A DNA stretch of 64,000 nt from Sodalis ligni (lineage in GTDB: Bacteria; Pseudomonadota; Gammaproteobacteria; Enterobacterales; Enterobacteriaceae): the NCBI RefSeq assembly GCF_016865525.2, contig NZ_CP075169.1, positions 3,224,337 through 3,288,336 of the forward strand, given 5' to 3'. How positions within the stretch are numbered: the stretch's first letter is position 1; each line of letters begins with the position of its first letter. A program made the translations under genes and the position numbers. Below are positions 50,274 to 62,140 of the stretch, piece by piece. Under the pieces are notes generated by a model that searched no databases, was not told where the DNA came from, and saw only the letters and a program-made list of their open reading frames with translations.

Positions 50274-51932
50274 GTGGTTATGGGAATAAAACGTTCTTCT
50301 ATACTGGCGCTGTTATGGGTAACCGTCATGGCGTCATCGGGGCTGCCCACGATGGCGGCCCAGACGCCCTCTCCGCCTGACATTCGGCAAAGCGGCTTTG
50401 TTTATTGCGTGAACGGCTTGCTGAATACGTTCAACCCGCAAATGGCCAGCAGCGGGCTGACGGTGGATACCCTCTCGGCGCAAATCTACGATCGTCTATT
50501 GGATGTGGATCCCTATACCTATCGGCTGATCCCCGAACTGGCGCAAAGCTGGGAAGTGCTGGACAACGGCGCGACTTATCGTTTCCATTTGCGGAAAAAC
50601 GTTCCGTTCCAGCGCACCGCCTGGTTTACGCCCACCCGCAACTTGAACGCGGATGACGTGGTGTTCAGCTTTGCCCGCATGTTTGATATCCACCACCCTT
50701 ACCACGATGTCAACGGCGGCGACTATCCCTACTTCGACAGTCTGCAGTTTCCCGACTCGGTGCAAAGCGTGCGCAAGCTGGACAACGACACGGTGGAGTT
50801 TCGGCTCAACAGCCCGGATGCTTCCTTTCTCTGGCATATCGCCACCCACTACGCGCCGGTGCTGTCGGAGGAGTACGCCGAACAGCTCACCGCCGCCGGC
50901 CGGCAGGAACAAATCGATCGCCAGCCGGTGGGCACCGGACCATTCATGCTTAACGAATACCGGGCCGGCCAGTTTATCCGCCTGCTGCGCCATGACGCCT
51001 ACTGGCGCGGCCGGCCGCGGATGTCGCAGGTGGTCATCGATTTGGGCGCCGGCGGCATCGGCCGCTTGTCCAAGCTGCTGACCGGGGAGTGCGACGTCCT
51101 GGCCTATCCCGCCGCCAGCCAGCTTCCGGTGCTGCGCGACGACCCGCGCCTGCGGCTGACCCTGCGGCCCGGAATGAATATCGCCTATCTGGCGTTCAAT
51201 ACCGCCAAACCGCCGCTGGACGATGTGCGGGTGCGCCAGGCCATCGCCCTGTCCATCAACAATCAGCGCCTGATGCAGTCCATCTATTACGGCACCGCCG
51301 AGACCGCCGCCTCGATCCTGCCGCGCGCCTCCTGGGCCTATGACAACGAGGCCAAGGTCAGCGAATATAACCCCGACAAGGCGCGGGCGCTCCTGCACGC
51401 CATCGGCAAAGACAACATGGAGCTGCGTTTATGGGTGCCCACGGCTTCGCAATCCTATAATCCCAGCCCGCTGAAAACCGCTGAGCTTATCCAGGCGGAC
51501 CTGGCGCAGGTGGGCATCAAGGTGATTATCGTCCCGGTGGAGGGCCGGTTCCAGGAGGCCCGGCTGATGACCATGAACCACGACCTGACGCTGGCGGGCT
51601 GGTCTACCGACAGCAACGATCCGGACAGCTTCTTCCGGCCGCTGCTCAGCTGCGCCGCCATCCGCTCGCAAACCAACTATGCTCACTGGTGCCAGCCCCT
51701 GTTCGACCAATTGCTGCGCTCGGCGCTGCTGTCGCAGCAGCTGGCCGGACGCATGGAGACCTACCGGGATGCGCAGCGGATGCTGGAGGAGCAGCTGCCG
51801 GTACTGCCGCTGGCATCGTCGCTGCGCCTGCAGGCCTATCGCTACGATATCAAAGGATTAGTGCTCAGCCCCTTCGGCAATGCCTCCTTTGCCGGGGTTT
51901 ACCGGGATGACTCCCAGGAACCGAAACCATGA
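50274..51932 (+). CDS. sapA: peptide-resistance ABC transporter, binding protein SapA
   Basis: A family-5 solute-binding protein of 552 residues with an N-terminal signal ([20 protein letters not shown]). It has [20 protein letters not shown] and the [26 protein letters not shown] region typical of SapA (partial landmarks). GTG 50274 is five bases after AGGA; ATG 50280 is the alternative. SapA binds antimicrobial peptides or haem in the periplasm and delivers them to SapBCDF for uptake. It starts a five-gene operon that is wholly intact, a trait expected to matter for life in a host. Confidence 0.93.
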   Translation: MVMGIKRSSILALLWVTVMASSGLPTMAAQTPSPPDIRQSGFVYCVNGLLNTFNPQMASSGLTVDTLSAQIYDRLLDVDPYTYRLIPELAQSWEVLDNGATYRFHLRKNVPFQRTAWFTPTRNLNADDVVFSFARMFDIHHPYHDVNGGDYPYFDSLQFPDSVQSVRKLDNDTVEFRLNSPDASFLWHIATHYAPVLSEEYAEQLTAAGRQEQIDRQPVGTGPFMLNEYRAGQFIRLLRHDAYWRGRPRMSQVVIDLGAGGIGRLSKLLTGECDVLAYPAASQLPVLRDDPRLRLTLRPGMNIAYLAFNTAKPPLDDVRVRQAIALSINNQRLMQSIYYGTAETAASILPRASWAYDNEAKVSEYNPDKARALLHAIGKDNMELRLWVPTASQSYNPSPLKTAELIQADLAQVGIKVIIVPVEGRFQEARLMTMNHDLTLAGWSTDSNDPDSFFRPLLSCAAIRSQTNYAHWCQPLFDQLLRSALLSQQLAGRMETYRDAQRMLEEQLPVLPLASSLRLQAYRYDIKGLVLSPFGNASFAGVYRDDSQEPKP

Positions 51933-52894
51933 TTATATTTATCCTGCGCCGGCTGCTGCTGCTGCTGATTACGCTGTTTTTCCTGTCGCTGGTGGGCTTT
52001 AGCCTCAGTTATTTCACCCCCAGCGCGCCGTTGAGCGGCGCGGCGCTCGCCGATGCCTATTTCTATTACTTCAACGGCCTGCTGCATCTGGATTTCGGCG
52101 TGTCCAGCATCAACGGCCAGTCCATCGGCCAGCAGCTGCGCGAAGTGTTCCCCGCCACCCTGGAGCTCTGCATACTGGCCTTTGTCCTGGCGCTTATCGT
52201 CGGCATCCCCCTGGGCATCGTCGCCGGGGTGACGCGCAATAAATGGCAGGATATCGGCATCAGCATCTTCGCCTTGCTGGGCCTGTCAATGCCGGTGTTC
52301 TGGCTGGCGCTGCTGCTGACGCTGTTTTTCGCCCTGCATCTGGGCTGGTTTCCGGTCTCCGGGCGTTATGATCTGCTCTATCAGATTAAACCGGTTACCG
52401 GCTTCGCCCTGCTGGATGCCTGGCTTTCCGATTCCCCATACCGCCACGAAATGATAACCAGCACCCTGCGGCACATGGTGCTGCCCATCATCGCCCTGGC
52501 GGTGGCCCCCACCACCGAGGTGATAAGGCTGATGCGCATCAGTACCGACGAGGTGTTCGCCCAGAATTACATCAAGGCGGCGGCGACCCGCGGCTTGACG
52601 CTGACCACCATTATCCGCCGGCATGTTGTGCATAATGCCCTGCCCCCCATTATCCCCAAACTGGGATTGCAGTTTTCCACCATGCTGACGCTGGCCATGA
52701 TTACCGAGGTGGTCTTCAGCTGGCCCGGCGTGGGCCGCTGGTTGATCAACGCCATACGCCAGCAGGATTACGCCGCCATTTCCGCCGGCGTCATGGCGGT
52801 GGGATCGCTGGTGATTGCCGTCAATGTGCTGGCGGATGTGGTGGGCGCGCTGGCCAATCCGCTGCGCCATAAGGAGTGGTATGCTCTCCGATAA
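51929..52894 (+). CDS. sapB: Sap ABC transporter permease SapB
   Basis: The 321-residue permease has about six membrane spans, beginning [20 protein letters not shown]. The EAA loop of the DppB family is [20 protein letters not shown]. Its ATG overlaps the sapA stop by four bases. With SapC it forms the membrane channel of the importer. Confidence 0.95.
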   Translation: MIIFILRRLLLLLITLFFLSLVGFSLSYFTPSAPLSGAALADAYFYYFNGLLHLDFGVSSINGQSIGQQLREVFPATLELCILAFVLALIVGIPLGIVAGVTRNKWQDIGISIFALLGLSMPVFWLALLLTLFFALHLGWFPVSGRYDLLYQIKPVTGFALLDAWLSDSPYRHEMITSTLRHMVLPIIALAVAPTTEVIRLMRISTDEVFAQNYIKAAATRGLTLTTIIRRHVVHNALPPIIPKLGLQFSTMLTLAMITEVVFSWPGVGRWLINAIRQQDYAAISAGVMAVGSLVIAVNVLADVVGALANPLRHKEWYALR

Positions 52895-53771
52895 TATTTA
52901 TCGCGAAAAACGCATGGCCAGTCCGCTGCGTTATATCTGGCGCATCTTTTACCATGACGCCATGTCGATGATTGGCCTGTACGGTTTTATGCTGCTGATC
53001 CTGCTGTGCGTGTTCGGTTCGGTGGTGGCGCCTTATGCCCTGGATCAGCAGTTTCTCGGCTACCAGCTCCTGCCGCCCTCCTGGTCGCGCTACGGCGATG
53101 TCTCCTTCTTCCTGGGCACCGACGATCTGGGCCGCGATGTGCTCAGCCGCCTGTTAACCGGCACCGCCCCCACCTTCGGCGCGGCGCTGCTGTTAACCAT
53201 ACTGGCTTGTGCCTTCGGACTGCTGCTGGGAGTGCTGGCGGGCATTAGCCGCGGCCTGCGCTCGGCGGCGCTCAATCATGTGCTGGACACGCTCTTATCC
53301 ATTCCGTCGCTGCTGCTGGCCATCGTGGTGGTGGCGTTTATCGGCCCCTCCCTCGGGCACGCCATGCTGGCGGTGGGGCTGGCCATTTTACCGCGTATCG
53401 TGCGCACGGTTTACGGCGCGGTGCATGACGAACTGGAAAAAGAGTATGTGCTGGCGGTGCGCATCGACGGCGCATCGATGCCGCATATCCTGCGCTATGC
53501 GGTACTGCCCAATATCGCCAGCGTCCTGGTGTCCGATTTCACCCGCGCCCTGTCCATGGCCATTCTGGATATCGCCGCCCTCGGCTTTCTCGATCTCGGG
53601 GCGCAGTTGCCGTCGCCGGAATGGGGCGCCATGATGGGGGATACGCTGGAACTGGTCTATGCCGCGCCTTGGACCGTGATGCTGCCGGGAGGCGCCATTA
53701 TGTTAAGCGTGCTGATCGTGAATATACTGGGCGACGGCATTCGCCGCGCCATGATTGCGGAGGTGGAATAA
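52881..53771 (+). CDS. sapC: Sap ABC transporter permease SapC
   Basis: From ATG 52881 (AAGGAG four bases upstream) the product has 296 residues, like E. coli. It has [16 protein letters not shown] near residue 78 and the DppC-type EAA loop region [20 protein letters not shown]. About six membrane spans are visible. It overlaps sapB by 14 bases and shares one base with the sapD start (TAATG). Confidence 0.95.
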   Translation: MLSDNIYREKRMASPLRYIWRIFYHDAMSMIGLYGFMLLILLCVFGSVVAPYALDQQFLGYQLLPPSWSRYGDVSFFLGTDDLGRDVLSRLLTGTAPTFGAALLLTILACAFGLLLGVLAGISRGLRSAALNHVLDTLLSIPSLLLAIVVVAFIGPSLGHAMLAVGLAILPRIVRTVYGAVHDELEKEYVLAVRIDGASMPHILRYAVLPNIASVLVSDFTRALSMAILDIAALGFLDLGAQLPSPEWGAMMGDTLELVYAAPWTVMLPGGAIMLSVLIVNILGDGIRRAMIAEVE

Positions 53772-54763
53772 TGCCGTTAATGGATATCCGTAATCTCACT
53801 ATCGAATTCATGACCGCCGAAGGGCCGGTGAAAGCGGTGGATCGGGTCAGTTTCACCCTGGTTGAAGGGGAAGTGCGCGGTCTGGTGGGTGAATCCGGCT
53901 CCGGCAAGAGCCTGATAGCCAAAGCCATCTGCGGCGTCACCAAGGATAACTGGCGGGTCACGGCGGACCGGTTTCGCTTCGACGACATCGATTTATTGCA
54001 GCTGAGCCCGCGCCAGCGGCGCCGGCTGGTGGGCCATAACGTCTCGATGATTTTCCAGGAGCCGCAATCCTGCCTCGATCCGTCGGAAACCATCGGCCGC
54101 CAGCTGATTCAGGTGATCCCGGGCTGGACCTATAAAGGGCTGTGGTGGCAACGGTTCGGCTGGCGCAAACGCCGGGCCATCGAGCTGCTGCACCGGGTGG
54201 GCATCAAGGATCATAGCAATATCATGGGCAGCTATCCTTACGAGCTCACCGAGGGGGAGTGCCAGAAGGTGATGATCGCCATCGCCCTGGCCAATCAGCC
54301 CCGTCTGCTGATTGCCGACGAGCCCACCAACGCTATGGAACCCACCACCCAGGCGCAGATATTCCGGCTGCTGGCGGGGCTGAACCAGAATAACAACACC
54401 ACCATCCTGCTGATCAGCCACGATATCCAGATGATGAGCAAATGGGCCAACCGTATCAATGTGCTCTACTGTGGCCAGACTGTGGAGAGCGCTACCTGCG
54501 AGGAGCTCATAGCCACCCCCCATCATCCCTACACCCAGGCGCTGATCCGCGCCATTCCGGATTTCGGCCGATCCATGCCGCCGAAAAGCCGCCTGAATAC
54601 CCTGCCCGGCGGCATTCCCTCCCTGGAGCATTTGCCCATCGGCTGCCGCCTGGGGCCCCGCTGCCCTTACGCGCAGAAAACCTGTATTGAAATGCCGCCA
54701 CTGGAGCCGATAAAGAACCACTGGTTCGCCTGTCATTTCCCCCTCAATATGGAAGGGCAATAA
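53771..54763 (+). CDS. sapD: Sap ABC transporter ATPase SapD
   Basis: The 330-residue ATPase has Walker A GESGSGKS, Walker [11 protein letters not shown] and the switch His in LLISHD. The ABC signature reads [11 protein letters not shown], the divergent form found in SapD, instead of LSGGQ. A C-terminal cysteine segment (RCPYAQKTC) is typical of the oligopeptide-transporter branch. ATG 53771 gives [18 protein letters not shown], the family N-terminus. In E. coli SapD is also linked to Trk potassium uptake. Confidence 0.95.
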   Translation: MPLMDIRNLTIEFMTAEGPVKAVDRVSFTLVEGEVRGLVGESGSGKSLIAKAICGVTKDNWRVTADRFRFDDIDLLQLSPRQRRRLVGHNVSMIFQEPQSCLDPSETIGRQLIQVIPGWTYKGLWWQRFGWRKRRAIELLHRVGIKDHSNIMGSYPYELTEGECQKVMIAIALANQPRLLIADEPTNAMEPTTQAQIFRLLAGLNQNNNTTILLISHDIQMMSKWANRINVLYCGQTVESATCEELIATPHHPYTQALIRAIPDFGRSMPPKSRLNTLPGGIPSLEHLPIGCRLGPRCPYAQKTCIEMPPLEPIKNHWFACHFPLNMEGQ

Positions 54764-54765
54764 GC

Positions 54766-55578
54766 ATGGAAACCCTATTGGAAGCCCGCAACCTCACCAA
54801 AACCTTCCGTTATCGCAGCGGCTTGTTCCATAAACACCAGGTTGAGGCGGTGAAGCCCCTGAGCTTTATTCTGCGGGAGGGGCAAACCCTGGCGATTATC
54901 GGCGAGAACGGTTCGGGCAAATCCACCCTGGCGAAAATGCTGGCGGGCACGGTGGAGCCCACCGGCGGCGAGCTCTTGATCGATGACCATCCGTTGACCT
55001 TCGGCGATTACCGCTATCGCAGCCAGCGCATTCGCATGATTTTTCAGGATGTGGGCAATGCCCTGAATCCCCGCCAGCGCATCGGACAGCTGTTGGACGT
55101 ACCGCTGCGGCTCAACACCGCCATGACTCCGACGGAGCGTGAACAGGCTATTAACCTGACCCTGCGGCAGGTGGGGCTGCGCCCGGATCACGCGTTCTAT
55201 TACCCCCATATGCTGGCGCCGGGGCAGAAACAGCGCGTGGGCCTGGCCAGGGCGCTTATTCTGCGCCCGAAGGTTATCGTGGCCGACGAAGCGCTGGCCT
55301 CCCTTGATATGTCGATGCGCTCGCAAATCATCAACCTGATGCTCGAGCTGCAGGCCAAACAGGGTATAGCCTATATCTATGTCACCCAGCATTTGGGCAT
55401 GATGAAGCATATCAGCGACCAGATCATGGTAATGCAGGACGGCGAGGTGGTGGAGCGCGGCAATACCGCAGACGTGCTGGCCGCTCCGCTGCACGATCTC
55501 ACCAAGCGGCTGATAACCAGCCACTTCGGCGAGGCCCTGACGGCGGACGCCTGGCGGCGCGATGCCGCCATGCCATAG
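54766..55578 (+). CDS. sapF: Sap ABC transporter ATPase SapF
   Basis: The 270-residue ATPase (E. coli 268) has Walker A GENGSGKST, Walker B VIVADEALASLD and the His in YVTQH. The signature stretch is MLAPGQKQRVGLARAL, the atypical APGQKQR version expected for SapF. It starts two bases after the sapD stop and ends the operon. Confidence 0.95.
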   Translation: METLLEARNLTKTFRYRSGLFHKHQVEAVKPLSFILREGQTLAIIGENGSGKSTLAKMLAGTVEPTGGELLIDDHPLTFGDYRYRSQRIRMIFQDVGNALNPRQRIGQLLDVPLRLNTAMTPTEREQAINLTLRQVGLRPDHAFYYPHMLAPGQKQRVGLARALILRPKVIVADEALASLDMSMRSQIINLMLELQAKQGIAYIYVTQHLGMMKHISDQIMVMQDGEVVERGNTADVLAAPLHDLTKRLITSHFGEALTADAWRRDAAMP

Positions 55579-55760
55579 CAAACCCGGAGTATATCCGGTG
55601 GCGGCGGGATATGGCCCGTTTATCCGCGGCGGATATTCCAGAGAGGCGGGGTATACACTTGTAACGGTTGTTCATGGTACACTCCGCCGGTTTATAAACG
55701 TCGAATGTCGCGTCGCTGGCGCTACGATCGCATGTAAAAATGATTACAAGGATTAATGCT

Positions 55761-56549
55761 ATGGGTTTTCTTACCGGTAAGCGCATTCTGGTCACTGGCG
55801 TAGCCAGCAATCGCTCCATCGCCTTCGGTATCGCGCAGGCGATGCATCGCGAAGGTGCCGAACTGGCATTTACTTACCAGAACGATAAACTGAAATCACG
55901 GGTTGAGGGATTCGCCGGTGAATTGGGTTCCAGCATCGTATTACCCTGCGATGTGGCTGAAGATGCCAGCATCGAAGCGCTGTATGTCGAACTGGCCAAG
56001 GTATGGCCGAACTACGACGGTTTCGTGCATGCCATTGCCTTTGCCCCGGGCGAGCAGCTGGACGGCGATTATGTGAACGCCGTGACCCGCGAAGGCTTTG
56101 CCATCGCCCACGATATCAGCTCCTACAGCTTTGTCGCCATGGCGAAAGCCGGCCGCCATATGCTGAATCCGAATTCGGCCCTGGTGACGCTGACTTACCT
56201 GGGCGCCGAACGCGCCATACCCAACTATAACGTCATGGGACTGGCCAAGGCGTCCCTGGAAGCCAATACCCGCTACATGGCCAACGCCATGGGCCCGCAG
56301 GGCATACGCGTCAACGCCATTTCCGCCGGTCCCATCCGGACCCTGGCGGCTTCCGGCATCAAGAACTTCAAGAAAATGCTGTCTTACTGCGAATCGGTGA
56401 CGCCGCTGCGCCGCGTGGTGACCATCGAGGACGTGGGCAATACCGCCGCGTTTCTGTGCTCCGATCTGGCCTCAGGCATCACCGGGGAAGTCATTCATGT
56501 GGACGGCGGCTTTAATATCGCCTCCATGAACGATCTGGAACAGAATTAA
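55761..56549 (+). CDS. fabI: enoyl-[acyl-carrier-protein] reductase FabI
   Basis: The 262-residue protein is the same length as E. coli FabI and starts [20 protein letters not shown]. Catalytic residues Tyr146, Tyr156 and Lys163 are present (YNVMGLAK). It performs the last, NADH-dependent step of fatty acid elongation. Residues 90-94 read HAIAF instead of HSIGF, so Ser91 and Gly93 are both Ala. Gly93 lines the triclosan/diazaborine pocket. AAGGAT precedes ATG 55761, which is preferred over the in-frame upstream ATG 55740. Intact. Confidence 0.96.
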   Translation: MGFLTGKRILVTGVASNRSIAFGIAQAMHREGAELAFTYQNDKLKSRVEGFAGELGSSIVLPCDVAEDASIEALYVELAKVWPNYDGFVHAIAFAPGEQLDGDYVNAVTREGFAIAHDISSYSFVAMAKAGRHMLNPNSALVTLTYLGAERAIPNYNVMGLAKASLEANTRYMANAMGPQGIRVNAISAGPIRTLAASGIKNFKKMLSYCESVTPLRRVVTIEDVGNTAAFLCSDLASGITGEVIHVDGGFNIASMNDLEQN

Positions 56550-56567
56550 CCCCCCGCCCGGCCCTGC

Positions 56568-57482
56568 TTACACCTCCCTGTTTATCCTGTCCGCCAGCCA
56601 GACGGCGGCGAAGGCGAACAGGGTTTTCGCCAGCGGCGTTGCCCGGCCGGGCTCGGCAACCACCACGGCGCCCTGTCGTTTCATGGCGGGCAGCCGTATC
56701 GGCGCGCTGAGCAAATCCGGTGTCATTCCGGGCAGCAGATGCCCGCGGGGCATGATGCCGCAGCCCAGCCCGACAAAAACCCCCTGCAGCAAATGAAAGA
56801 TCGAGGCGCTTTCCAGAGCGATATGCGGATGCAATCCCTCGCCCCGGAAATGTTCGTCCAGATAGCGCCGGAAGTAGCGGCTGGGTTCGGCCAGGCACAG
56901 GGGAAAGGCGGCCGCCTGCGCCAAAGTCACTGCGGACTGGGGGGAAAGCCCGGTGAAGTGCGCGGGATGGAACACCAGATCCACCCCCCGGTCCGGCAGC
57001 GGCGCCACCTGGAAATGCAGTTCCTGCAAGAGGTTCAGCTCAAAGAATCCAACGCCGATATCCACGCTGTGATTAATCAGCGCTTCCAGCAATTGATCGG
57101 CGCTGAGCACGTTGACCTGATATTCGAGAGCGGGGTATTCCAGCCGGGCATCGAACAACAGCTGGGCCAGGGGAATGCCGCACTGCGGCACGATGCCGAT
57201 GCGCAGCGTGCCCGCCAGTCCCTGCTTGAGGGACTCCACTTCCAGCTTCAGCCCCTGGTAGACCGAGACGATTTCCCGCGCCCAGGACAATACCCGTTCC
57301 CCTTCGGTGGTAAACCCCTGGAAACTATTGCCACGATGGATCAGCGCCACGCCGAGCTCCCGCTCCAGATTTTTCAGGCGCGCGGAGAGGGTCGGCTGGC
57401 TGACGAAGCTCGCTTCCGCGGCGCGGCCGAAATGACGCTCCCGCTCAAGATTGCATAAGTAGATGAGCTGTTTAATATCCAT
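56568..57482 (-). CDS. LysR-type transcriptional regulator
   Basis: From ATG 57482 the 304-residue protein has the LysR helix-turn-helix (MDIKQLIYLCNLERERHFGR, then SFVSQPTLSARLKNLERELG) and an effector-binding domain from ~90 on (LAGTLRIGIVPQCGIPLAQL). The effector is unknown. It is read towards fabI. A palindromic repeat begins 37 bases upstream of the start codon, between the gene and any distal promoter. A relation to the ydeP-like oxidoreductase remnant 2.2 kb away is possible but only a guess. Confidence 0.85.
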   Translation of the reverse strand: MDIKQLIYLCNLERERHFGRAAEASFVSQPTLSARLKNLERELGVALIHRGNSFQGFTTEGERVLSWAREIVSVYQGLKLEVESLKQGLAGTLRIGIVPQCGIPLAQLLFDARLEYPALEYQVNVLSADQLLEALINHSVDIGVGFFELNLLQELHFQVAPLPDRGVDLVFHPAHFTGLSPQSAVTLAQAAAFPLCLAEPSRYFRRYLDEHFRGEGLHPHIALESASIFHLLQGVFVGLGCGIMPRGHLLPGMTPDLLSAPIRLPAMKRQGAVVVAEPGRATPLAKTLFAFAAVWLADRINREV

Positions 57483-57518
57483 CGGTTCCTTCCGGCCAAA
57501 GGCAATAATCGTGGTGAT

Positions 57519-57751
57519 TGCTGACAAGGTGACCGGTCGGGACAGAATGCTAGATCGTAGCAATATAGTAAACCTGCCGTGAATCCGTCCATTGAGGCTC
57601 GATCCGCGCGATTACGACTCACATCCCTGTGAGCCAACGCCTGACGGCGTTGTTCCAAAACGCTCCCGGCGTTTTGGTCCATGGCGCGGACGGTTTACTC
57701 TTCTATCATCCTATCCCGCCTCATTGACTCCGAGCGAGTTTGTCAGCAGTT
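57519..57751. repeat. dispersed palindromic element, copy 5 (enlarged)
   Basis: Outer arms GCTGACAAGGTGACCGGTCG and CGAGCGAGTTTGTCAGCAG are kept. The stem has ATGCTAGATC and CTTCTATCATCC. At the tip an extra ~75 bases (about 57611-57685) insert two further hairpins (AACGCC/GGCGTT and AAAACGC/GCGTTTT) between CCGCGC and GCGCGG. An 11-base insertion (CAATATAGTAA) lies in the left arm. Confidence 0.8.
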
Positions 57752-57791
57752 TGATCATTATACCATCGGAACCCTTGCGATTACCCTCTTA

Positions 57792-59395
57792 TCAGGTGCT
57801 GACCCCGAGGGTAACTTTGACATCCTGGGCGATTTTTTCCACCTGCGGGCCGTAGATCACCTGGACATCGTTGTCGCTGACCCGCTTAACCCCGCTGGCG
57901 CCGGTAAGCATCAGGGTCCGGTCGATAACCTGCTTCATATCCTTGACCCGGACCCGCAGGCGGGTAAAACAGCAATCCACATCGGCGATATTCTGCTGGC
58001 CGCCGAGGCCGGTGATGATATTTTCCGCCCGCTCGTTGGCGGAGAGAGGTTTGCGCTCGGTGGCCTCCTCTTCCTGGGTCTCGCGGCCGGGGGTTTCCAC
58101 CCGCAGCCGGGTAATAATCAGCCGGAAGCCGAAGTAATAGACCGGAAAATAAATCAGCCCCAGCAGTACCGCATACCACCAGTGGGTTTTGCTGCCGCCG
58201 AGCACGCCGAACACTACCAGGTCAATGGCGCCCCCCTGAACATTGCCAATCATCAGATGGAAAACGTCCATGAGCATAAACGACAGGCCGCACAGCACCG
58301 CATGAAAAAGATACAGCACCGGTGAAACGAAAACAAAACAGAACTCCAGCGGTTCGGTGATACCGGTGGTAAAGGACGCCAGGGCGCCGGCCATCATCAG
58401 GGCCTTGACCCGCTTTTTATGCTCGGGACGGGCGCAATGGTACATCGCCAGCGCCGCGCCGGGCAGACCGAACATCATTACCGGAATTTTACCCTGCGCC
58501 AGGAACCGGGTTGACTCGCGCACCTGCTCGTCGCTCAACAGCCCCGGATGGGTCAGCGTGGTATTGAAAATATTCAGCGCGCCGACGATGGCATGGTTAT
58601 CCACCGTCACCATGCCGCCTATGGGGGTAAAGCGCACGGTTTCATTAAGGATATGATGCAGGCCGGTGGGAATCAGCAGCCGTTCGAAAAATCCCAATAA
58701 GAAGGCACCGTACTGGCCGCTTTGTCCGATCAGGTTACCCACCCAGGCGATGGCCGCGCCGATGGTGGGCCAAATAAGCGACAGGACTACCCCCAGCAAC
58801 GGCAGCACCACCACCGTGATGATGGGGACGAACCGCCGTCCGCCGAAAAAGCTCACCGCCGTCGGCAATACAATGGTATAGAAACGGTTATGCAGCGCCA
58901 CCACCGTCAGGCCGGCAATTACCCCGCCCAATACGCTCATATTGAAAGTGAATATCCCCAGCATCGGCGTGAACTGAGCGGAAAGCATCTGTGCCGCGGT
59001 GGGCGTCATGCCTTTGGCTATCAATGCCGGCACGGTGGTGGTGGCGGCGGTGAGATTCTGCGCCGCCAGGCTGGCGCTAACCCCCACATGCATGGCGATA
59101 AAACCGATGACCGCCGCGAAGGCCGCGGTGGGTTTTTCCGCCTTTGCCAGACCTATGGCGCTGGCCACGGCAAAAAACAGCGGCAGGTTGGCGAACAGCG
59201 CGCCGGCCACCTGCCGGATGAACCCGATAACCAATTGGGGATATTTCAGGCTGGCGAACGCGTCTCCGGTTACCGCCGGATTCTGCATGGCCGCCGCCAC
59301 CCGAGAAAGATCCCGGCGGCGGCAATCACCGAAATCGGCATCATTAACGCTTTGCCGAATCCATGCACCTTACTGCTTAGATCGTTCATCAGCAT
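57792..59395 (-). pseudogene. PTS sugar-specific EIICB component (glucose family), frameshifted
   Basis: From ATG 59395 (or 59389) the frame reads MNDLSSKVHGFGKALMMPIS to GIFLG. It is then shifted at ~59300 by one lost base in a G/C run. The rest (VAAAMQNPAVTGDAFASLKY, 502 codons) is intact to 57792. The EIIC part has about ten membrane spans and the signature GITEPLEFCFVFV. EIIB has the phosphorylated Cys in VDCCFTRLRVRVKD. Length (~530 joined) and domain order suit the alpha-glucoside/maltose (MalX, AglA) branch. It would import and phosphorylate a glucoside across the inner membrane. No hydrolase gene accompanies it. Confidence 0.75.
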
Positions 59396-59696
59396 TGCTC
59401 TCTTCCTCATAATTAACCAGGTAAGTATGAGCCAGTATTGGCTGCGCCTGATCCCGCGGCGGCGGCAATGGCTGAAAATATGAACGCTATCACAAAAGCT
59501 TAACCTGCCTTGGTGCGGTTTAAAGCATGGAAAACTAAAAGATGAAGGGACTTTAGGCAATAGCCGCCGTCTATCCTGCGATTAGGCTATTCAATTAGAC
59601 GGTGTTATCAAAACTGCCTAGAATTAACCTCGTTAACCCAAATAGCTAAAAATATTTTAACAAAAATTTATCTTCATTCACCTGCGAAACGAACTT

Positions 59697-61996
59697 ATGA
59701 AATTTAAACCTGCGATTAAACCTTATACCGGCGCGGCGGGTGGCTGGGGTTCTTTGGAAGCAACCACCCGTTATGTCAGGGACAGTAAACAGACCTTCAA
59801 AAATATCCGTAATTTAATGCGGGTAAACAAATCAAAAGGCTTCGACTGTCCCGGCTGCGCCTGGGGCGATGACAATACCAGCACCTTCAGTTTTGCGAAA
59901 ACGGCGCCAAGGCGGTGAGCTGGGAAGCCACCCGCAAGGCGTTGGACGCGGATTTTTCGCCCAGAACACCGTCAGCAAACTCTATGAGCAAAGCGATTAT
60001 TTCCTTGAGTACCAGGGACGTCTGACGGAGCCGCTGCGCTACAACCGGGAAACCGATCGCTATTACCCGGTAAGCTGGCAGGAGGCGTTCGACCTCATCG
60101 CCAGCCATGTGCGCGGACTGGACAATCCGAACCAGGCGGAACTTTATACCTCCGGCCGCGCCAGCAATGAATCTTCCTACCTTTATCAATTATTCGGCCG
60201 GATGTTCGGCACCAATAATTTCCCCGACTGTTCAAATATGTGCCATGAGGCCAGCGGGAGCGGCCTTAAGCAAAGCATCGGCGTGGGCAAAGGCACCATT
60301 CACCTGAATGAATTCGAACAGGCGGACGCGATTTTCGTTTTCGGCCAGAATCCGGGCACCAACCATCCGCGTATGCTGCACAGCCTGCGCCACGCCGCCG
60401 ATCGCGGCGCGCGCATCGTCACCTTTAACACCTTGCGGGAACGGGGATTGGAGCGTTTTGCCGATCCGCAGAACCCGCTGGAGCTGCTGACGCCAAAATC
60501 CGGCCGTATCAGTTCCAGCTATCTGCAGCCCAATCTCGGCGGCGACATGGCGGCGGTACGCGGCATGGTGAAAGCCCTGCTGGAAATCCATCGACGGCAG
60601 CTGGCGGAAGGCCGGCCCGGCCTGTTTGACCAAACGTTTATTGACAGCCACACCCAGGGCATGGAGGCTTACCTGGCGGCGGTGGATGCCACCCCGTGGC
60701 AGCATATCATCAGGCAGTCGGGCCTGAGCGAACAGCAGCTTCGCGACGCTGCGGACATCTACCGCGGCGCCGAACGGGTCATTTGCACCTGGGCCATGGG
60801 TATTACCCAGCACAAGCATTCGGTTCCCACCGTGCGGGAAATCGTCAATCTGCAACTGCTGTTCGGGCAGCTTGGCAAACCGGGAACCGGATTATGTCCG
60901 GTGCGCGGCCACAGCAATGTGCAGGGCAATCGCACCATGGGCATCGACGAGAAGCCGCCGGCGGCCTTGCTGGACAGTCTGGCGGCCCATTTCGGCTTTA
61001 CACCTCCGCGCGCCCCCGGACACAGCACCGTTGAGGCGCTAGAAGCCATGCTGCGCGGCGAGATCAAGGTACTGATTGCCCTGGGAGGCAACCTGGCGGC
61101 CGCGGCGCCGGATACCGCCCGCACCGAGCAAGCCTTGCGCCGTTGCGAACTGACGGTACATATCAGCACCAAGCTTAACCGCAGCCATCTGGTTACCGGC
61201 GGCGATGCGCTGATCCTGCCGACCCTTGGCCGCACCGAGCTCGATATGCAAACCGCCGGCAGCCAGTATGTCACCGTGGAAGATTCGTTCAGCATGGTAC
61301 ACGCCTCGGAAGGAGTAAATCCGCCGCTCTCCCCTGCAGCGCTCGGAAACCGCCATCGTCGCCGGCATTGCCGCAGCGGTGCTGGGTAACGAAAAATTGA
61401 CTGGACCGCCCTGGCGGGTGATTACCGTCTCATCCGCGATCATATCGCCGCCACCGTGCCCGGTTTCACCGATTTCAACCTTCGCTGCGAACAGCCGGGG
61501 ATTTTACCTCGGTAACGCCGCGGCTGAACTGCGCTTCAATACGCCCAGCGGCAAAGCGGAATTCAGCGACGCCCCCCTGCCGGATACCCTGTTTCCGCAA
61601 ATCGCCGGCCGGACGGTGCCGTTTACCCTGCAAACCCTGCGCTCCCATGACCAGTACAACACCACCATTTACGGACTGGACGATCGTTATCGCGGCGTAT
61701 ATGGCCAGCGGGAAGTGGTGTTTGTCCATCCGGAGGATTTGGCGGCGCTGGGCTTGCACGACGGCGATCGGGTGGACATCGAAACCCTGTGGCACGACGG
61801 CATCAGCCGAAAGGTCAGCGGTTTCAAGGTCATTAGCTATGATATTCCCCGCGGCAACCTGGCGGCCTATTATCCGGAAACCAATCCGCTGGTGCCCTTG
61901 TCCAGCTTCGGCGACGGCACCCATACCCCGACGTCCAAATCCATCCCGGTGCGTCTGCTGGTGAGCAAAGCAACCGATACGGCGCGAATTTTGTAA
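59697..61996 (+). pseudogene. ydeP: FdhF/YdeP-family molybdopterin oxidoreductase, at least five frameshifts
   Basis: The N-terminus MKFKPAIKPYTGAAGGWGSL and the cluster segment GFDCPGCAWGDD match YdeP-type proteins. Frames change near 59892 and 59955 (both in T runs), then an ORF covers most of the enzyme (NFPDCSNMCHEASGSGLKQS, NPGTNHPRML, GKPGTGLCPVRGHSNVQGNR as landmarks). More shifts near 61336, 61395 and 61500 break the C-terminal part, which resumes in the last frame (DQYNTTIYGLDDRYRGVYGQ) and ends at 61996. Joined length is ~760 residues. The E. coli relative takes part in acid resistance. The gene is dead as sequenced. Confidence 0.88.
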
Positions 61997-62010
61997 ACCC
62001 GCGCCGCGAC

Positions 62011-62045
62011 GCCATCCGCCCCTTGCCGGACCGGGTGGCTTTTTT
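62011..62045 (+). terminator. rho-independent terminator after the ydeP-like remnant
   Basis: GCCATCCG and CGGGTGGC pair over eight bases with one G-T wobble, followed by six T. It lies 15 bases after the pseudogene stop and separates it from rnb. Confidence 0.75.
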
Positions 62046-62140
62046 ATGGCTTTAATGGCGGGTTACACTTGCCGCCAACCGTCGATTCGCGTAAAACTGT
62101 CTGCCGTTATTGAAGCCTTTTTTACACTCGCCTGGACATT

